Assembly (NCBI GenBank): GCA_019649035.1
Contig: BMAT01009079.1
Span: 14,860-34,859, forward strand
Source of the DNA: Elysia marginata
Lineage: Eukaryota > Mollusca > Gastropoda > Plakobranchidae
Reading direction: 5' to 3'
DNA: 20,000 bases
The translations under genes and the position numbers were made by a program. Of this stretch, positions 19,233 through 20,000 are shown piece by piece. Within the stretch, counting starts at the first letter, position 1. Each line of letters opens with the position of its first letter. A model generated the notes under the pieces. It made no database searches. It had not been told where the DNA came from and was given only the letters and a program-made list of their open reading frames with translations.

Positions 19233-19244
19233 GCGCCATCTTGG
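19233..19244. promoter_or_regulatory. YY1-like motif GCGCCATCTTGG
   Basis: On the minus strand this reads CCAAGATGGCGC, close to the YY1 consensus often placed just downstream of transcription starts. A second GATGGCGG lies near 19273. No gene can be tied to it inside the window. Confidence 0.25.
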
Positions 19245-19602
19245 ATCACAAAACTCTATTTTCTTTACTGCTGATGGCGGTCTCACTGAACTGCTTATTC
19301 TATATATAGTATATGTACTAGAAAGATCAATCACTACTCTGCATACATGTATATCTAGTAGTTTCAGTACATGTACTATGATTTGGACGATACGCTGACT
19401 GGAATTTTCACCCAGGCCACTCTTTTTAACGTGAAAAGGCCAGTTAGTGTTTCATAGCAACTTTTGAACAGCAAATGAAGGTTGGATATTGGTCAGAAGG
19501 TTGCTTTTTTATTAAAGAATTTCAGGATCCATGAGTGTTACTGTCAGCTCTAAACAATTTGTAGGCAAGTTTTGAGGCAGAATTATGTCATACCCTAAAG
19601 CG

Positions 19603-19681
19603 GCCTTTATACGGCGGATATTTTGAGCAGGCTGACATCAAGGCGTCCTAGATTGACCAACCAAATCGCTCGTGTAAAGGG
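19603..19681. repeat. Short imperfect palindromic element
   Basis: GCCTTTATACGGCGGAT (19603-19619) pairs imperfectly (12 of 17) with ATCGCTCGTGTAAAGGG (19665-19681) read on the other strand. The interior contains GAGCAGGCTGACATCAAGGC. It looks like the remnant of a tiny foldback element or MITE. Confidence 0.35.
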
Positions 19682-20000
19682 CAAAACAAGCAAAGAACAG
19701 GTTGATATCAATCAGGCATTCGAAGGACTCGAATCGCCTAAAAATAAAACGCTCACTTTTACTAGCACTCTTGATACGAAATTCCGCACCCACAGTAAGA
19801 AAAACAGGTTACAGTAGATATTTCTTAAAGATCTAGAAATTTGCTCCTTTTTTGCGTCTTGCTTACATCGCTAAAGTAATAATTGTAAAGCTTATCTGTA
19901 GCAAACAAAATCAGGAATAAACAAAAGTGGTAGCGCCAGGATCGTTCTAGAGGTAGCCAGTCTACGTTCGGGTTCCATTATTCCTATTAATTTTAATCTT
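19682..20000. other. Right edge, no recognised feature
   Basis: A short basic open frame (19623-19817) crosses the palindromic element into this region, but it has no family signature and is not called as a gene. Confidence 0.4.

Noticed and set aside
19623..19817. 64-codon basic open frame near the right edge
   Set aside because: It begins inside the small palindromic element and shows no recognisable domain.

Overview
This is eukaryotic (metazoan) nuclear DNA: A+T-rich, with long introns, one spliced gene with GT-AG introns plus one AT-AC intron, a nuclear-type tRNA gene, and a scatter of small transposon-derived repeats. The overrepresented octamer TAGGCCTA, the AGATCTAG-rich stretches and the type of degenerate gene on the right suggest a marine or freshwater invertebrate, most likely a mollusc and perhaps a heterobranch gastropod. 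That assignment is an impression of sequence style, not a proof.

Left flank (1-2630): a possible tRNA-derived SINE fragment at the edge, a 166-bp TA-flanked MITE (281-446), a tRNA-Thr(TGT) gene on the minus strand (1146-1218), and otherwise unassigned A+T-rich DNA.

Centre (about 2640-13080, plus strand): one complete SRSF10-like splicing-factor gene. Eight coding exons encode 201 residues: an N-terminal RRM with intact RNP2 and RNP1 motifs, then an Arg/Ser-rich tail. Intron 2 is not a normal intron. It has a U12-type donor ATATCCTT, a U12 branch site TACCTTAAC and an AC 3' end, so it should be removed by the minor spliceosome, and it cuts RNP1. Only the AT-AC junction restores the expected Val-Gln-Phe-Glu. 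The RS-tail exons 5, 6 and 7 all lie between phase-2 introns and can be skipped without a frame change. Two possible early ends exist in intron 7. The introns carry a four-copy tandem repeat (7861-8205) and AGATCTAG-rich patches.

Right flank (13080-20000): a 204-bp insertion between 14-bp direct repeats, a second copy of an old repeat of about 1 kb whose first copy lies in intron 1, and a young 173-bp retroposon inserted into that second copy with a perfect 12-bp target duplication. From 16336 to 18750 on the minus strand lies a broken copy of an uncharacterised protein family that I remember as multi-copy in invertebrate genomes. It has two in-frame TAG codons and two frame changes, and probably an internal deletion. 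The last kilobase holds only short motif-level signals.

The SRSF10-like gene and the tRNA are the only features I regard as functional genes; the rest is mobile-element debris and non-coding sequence.
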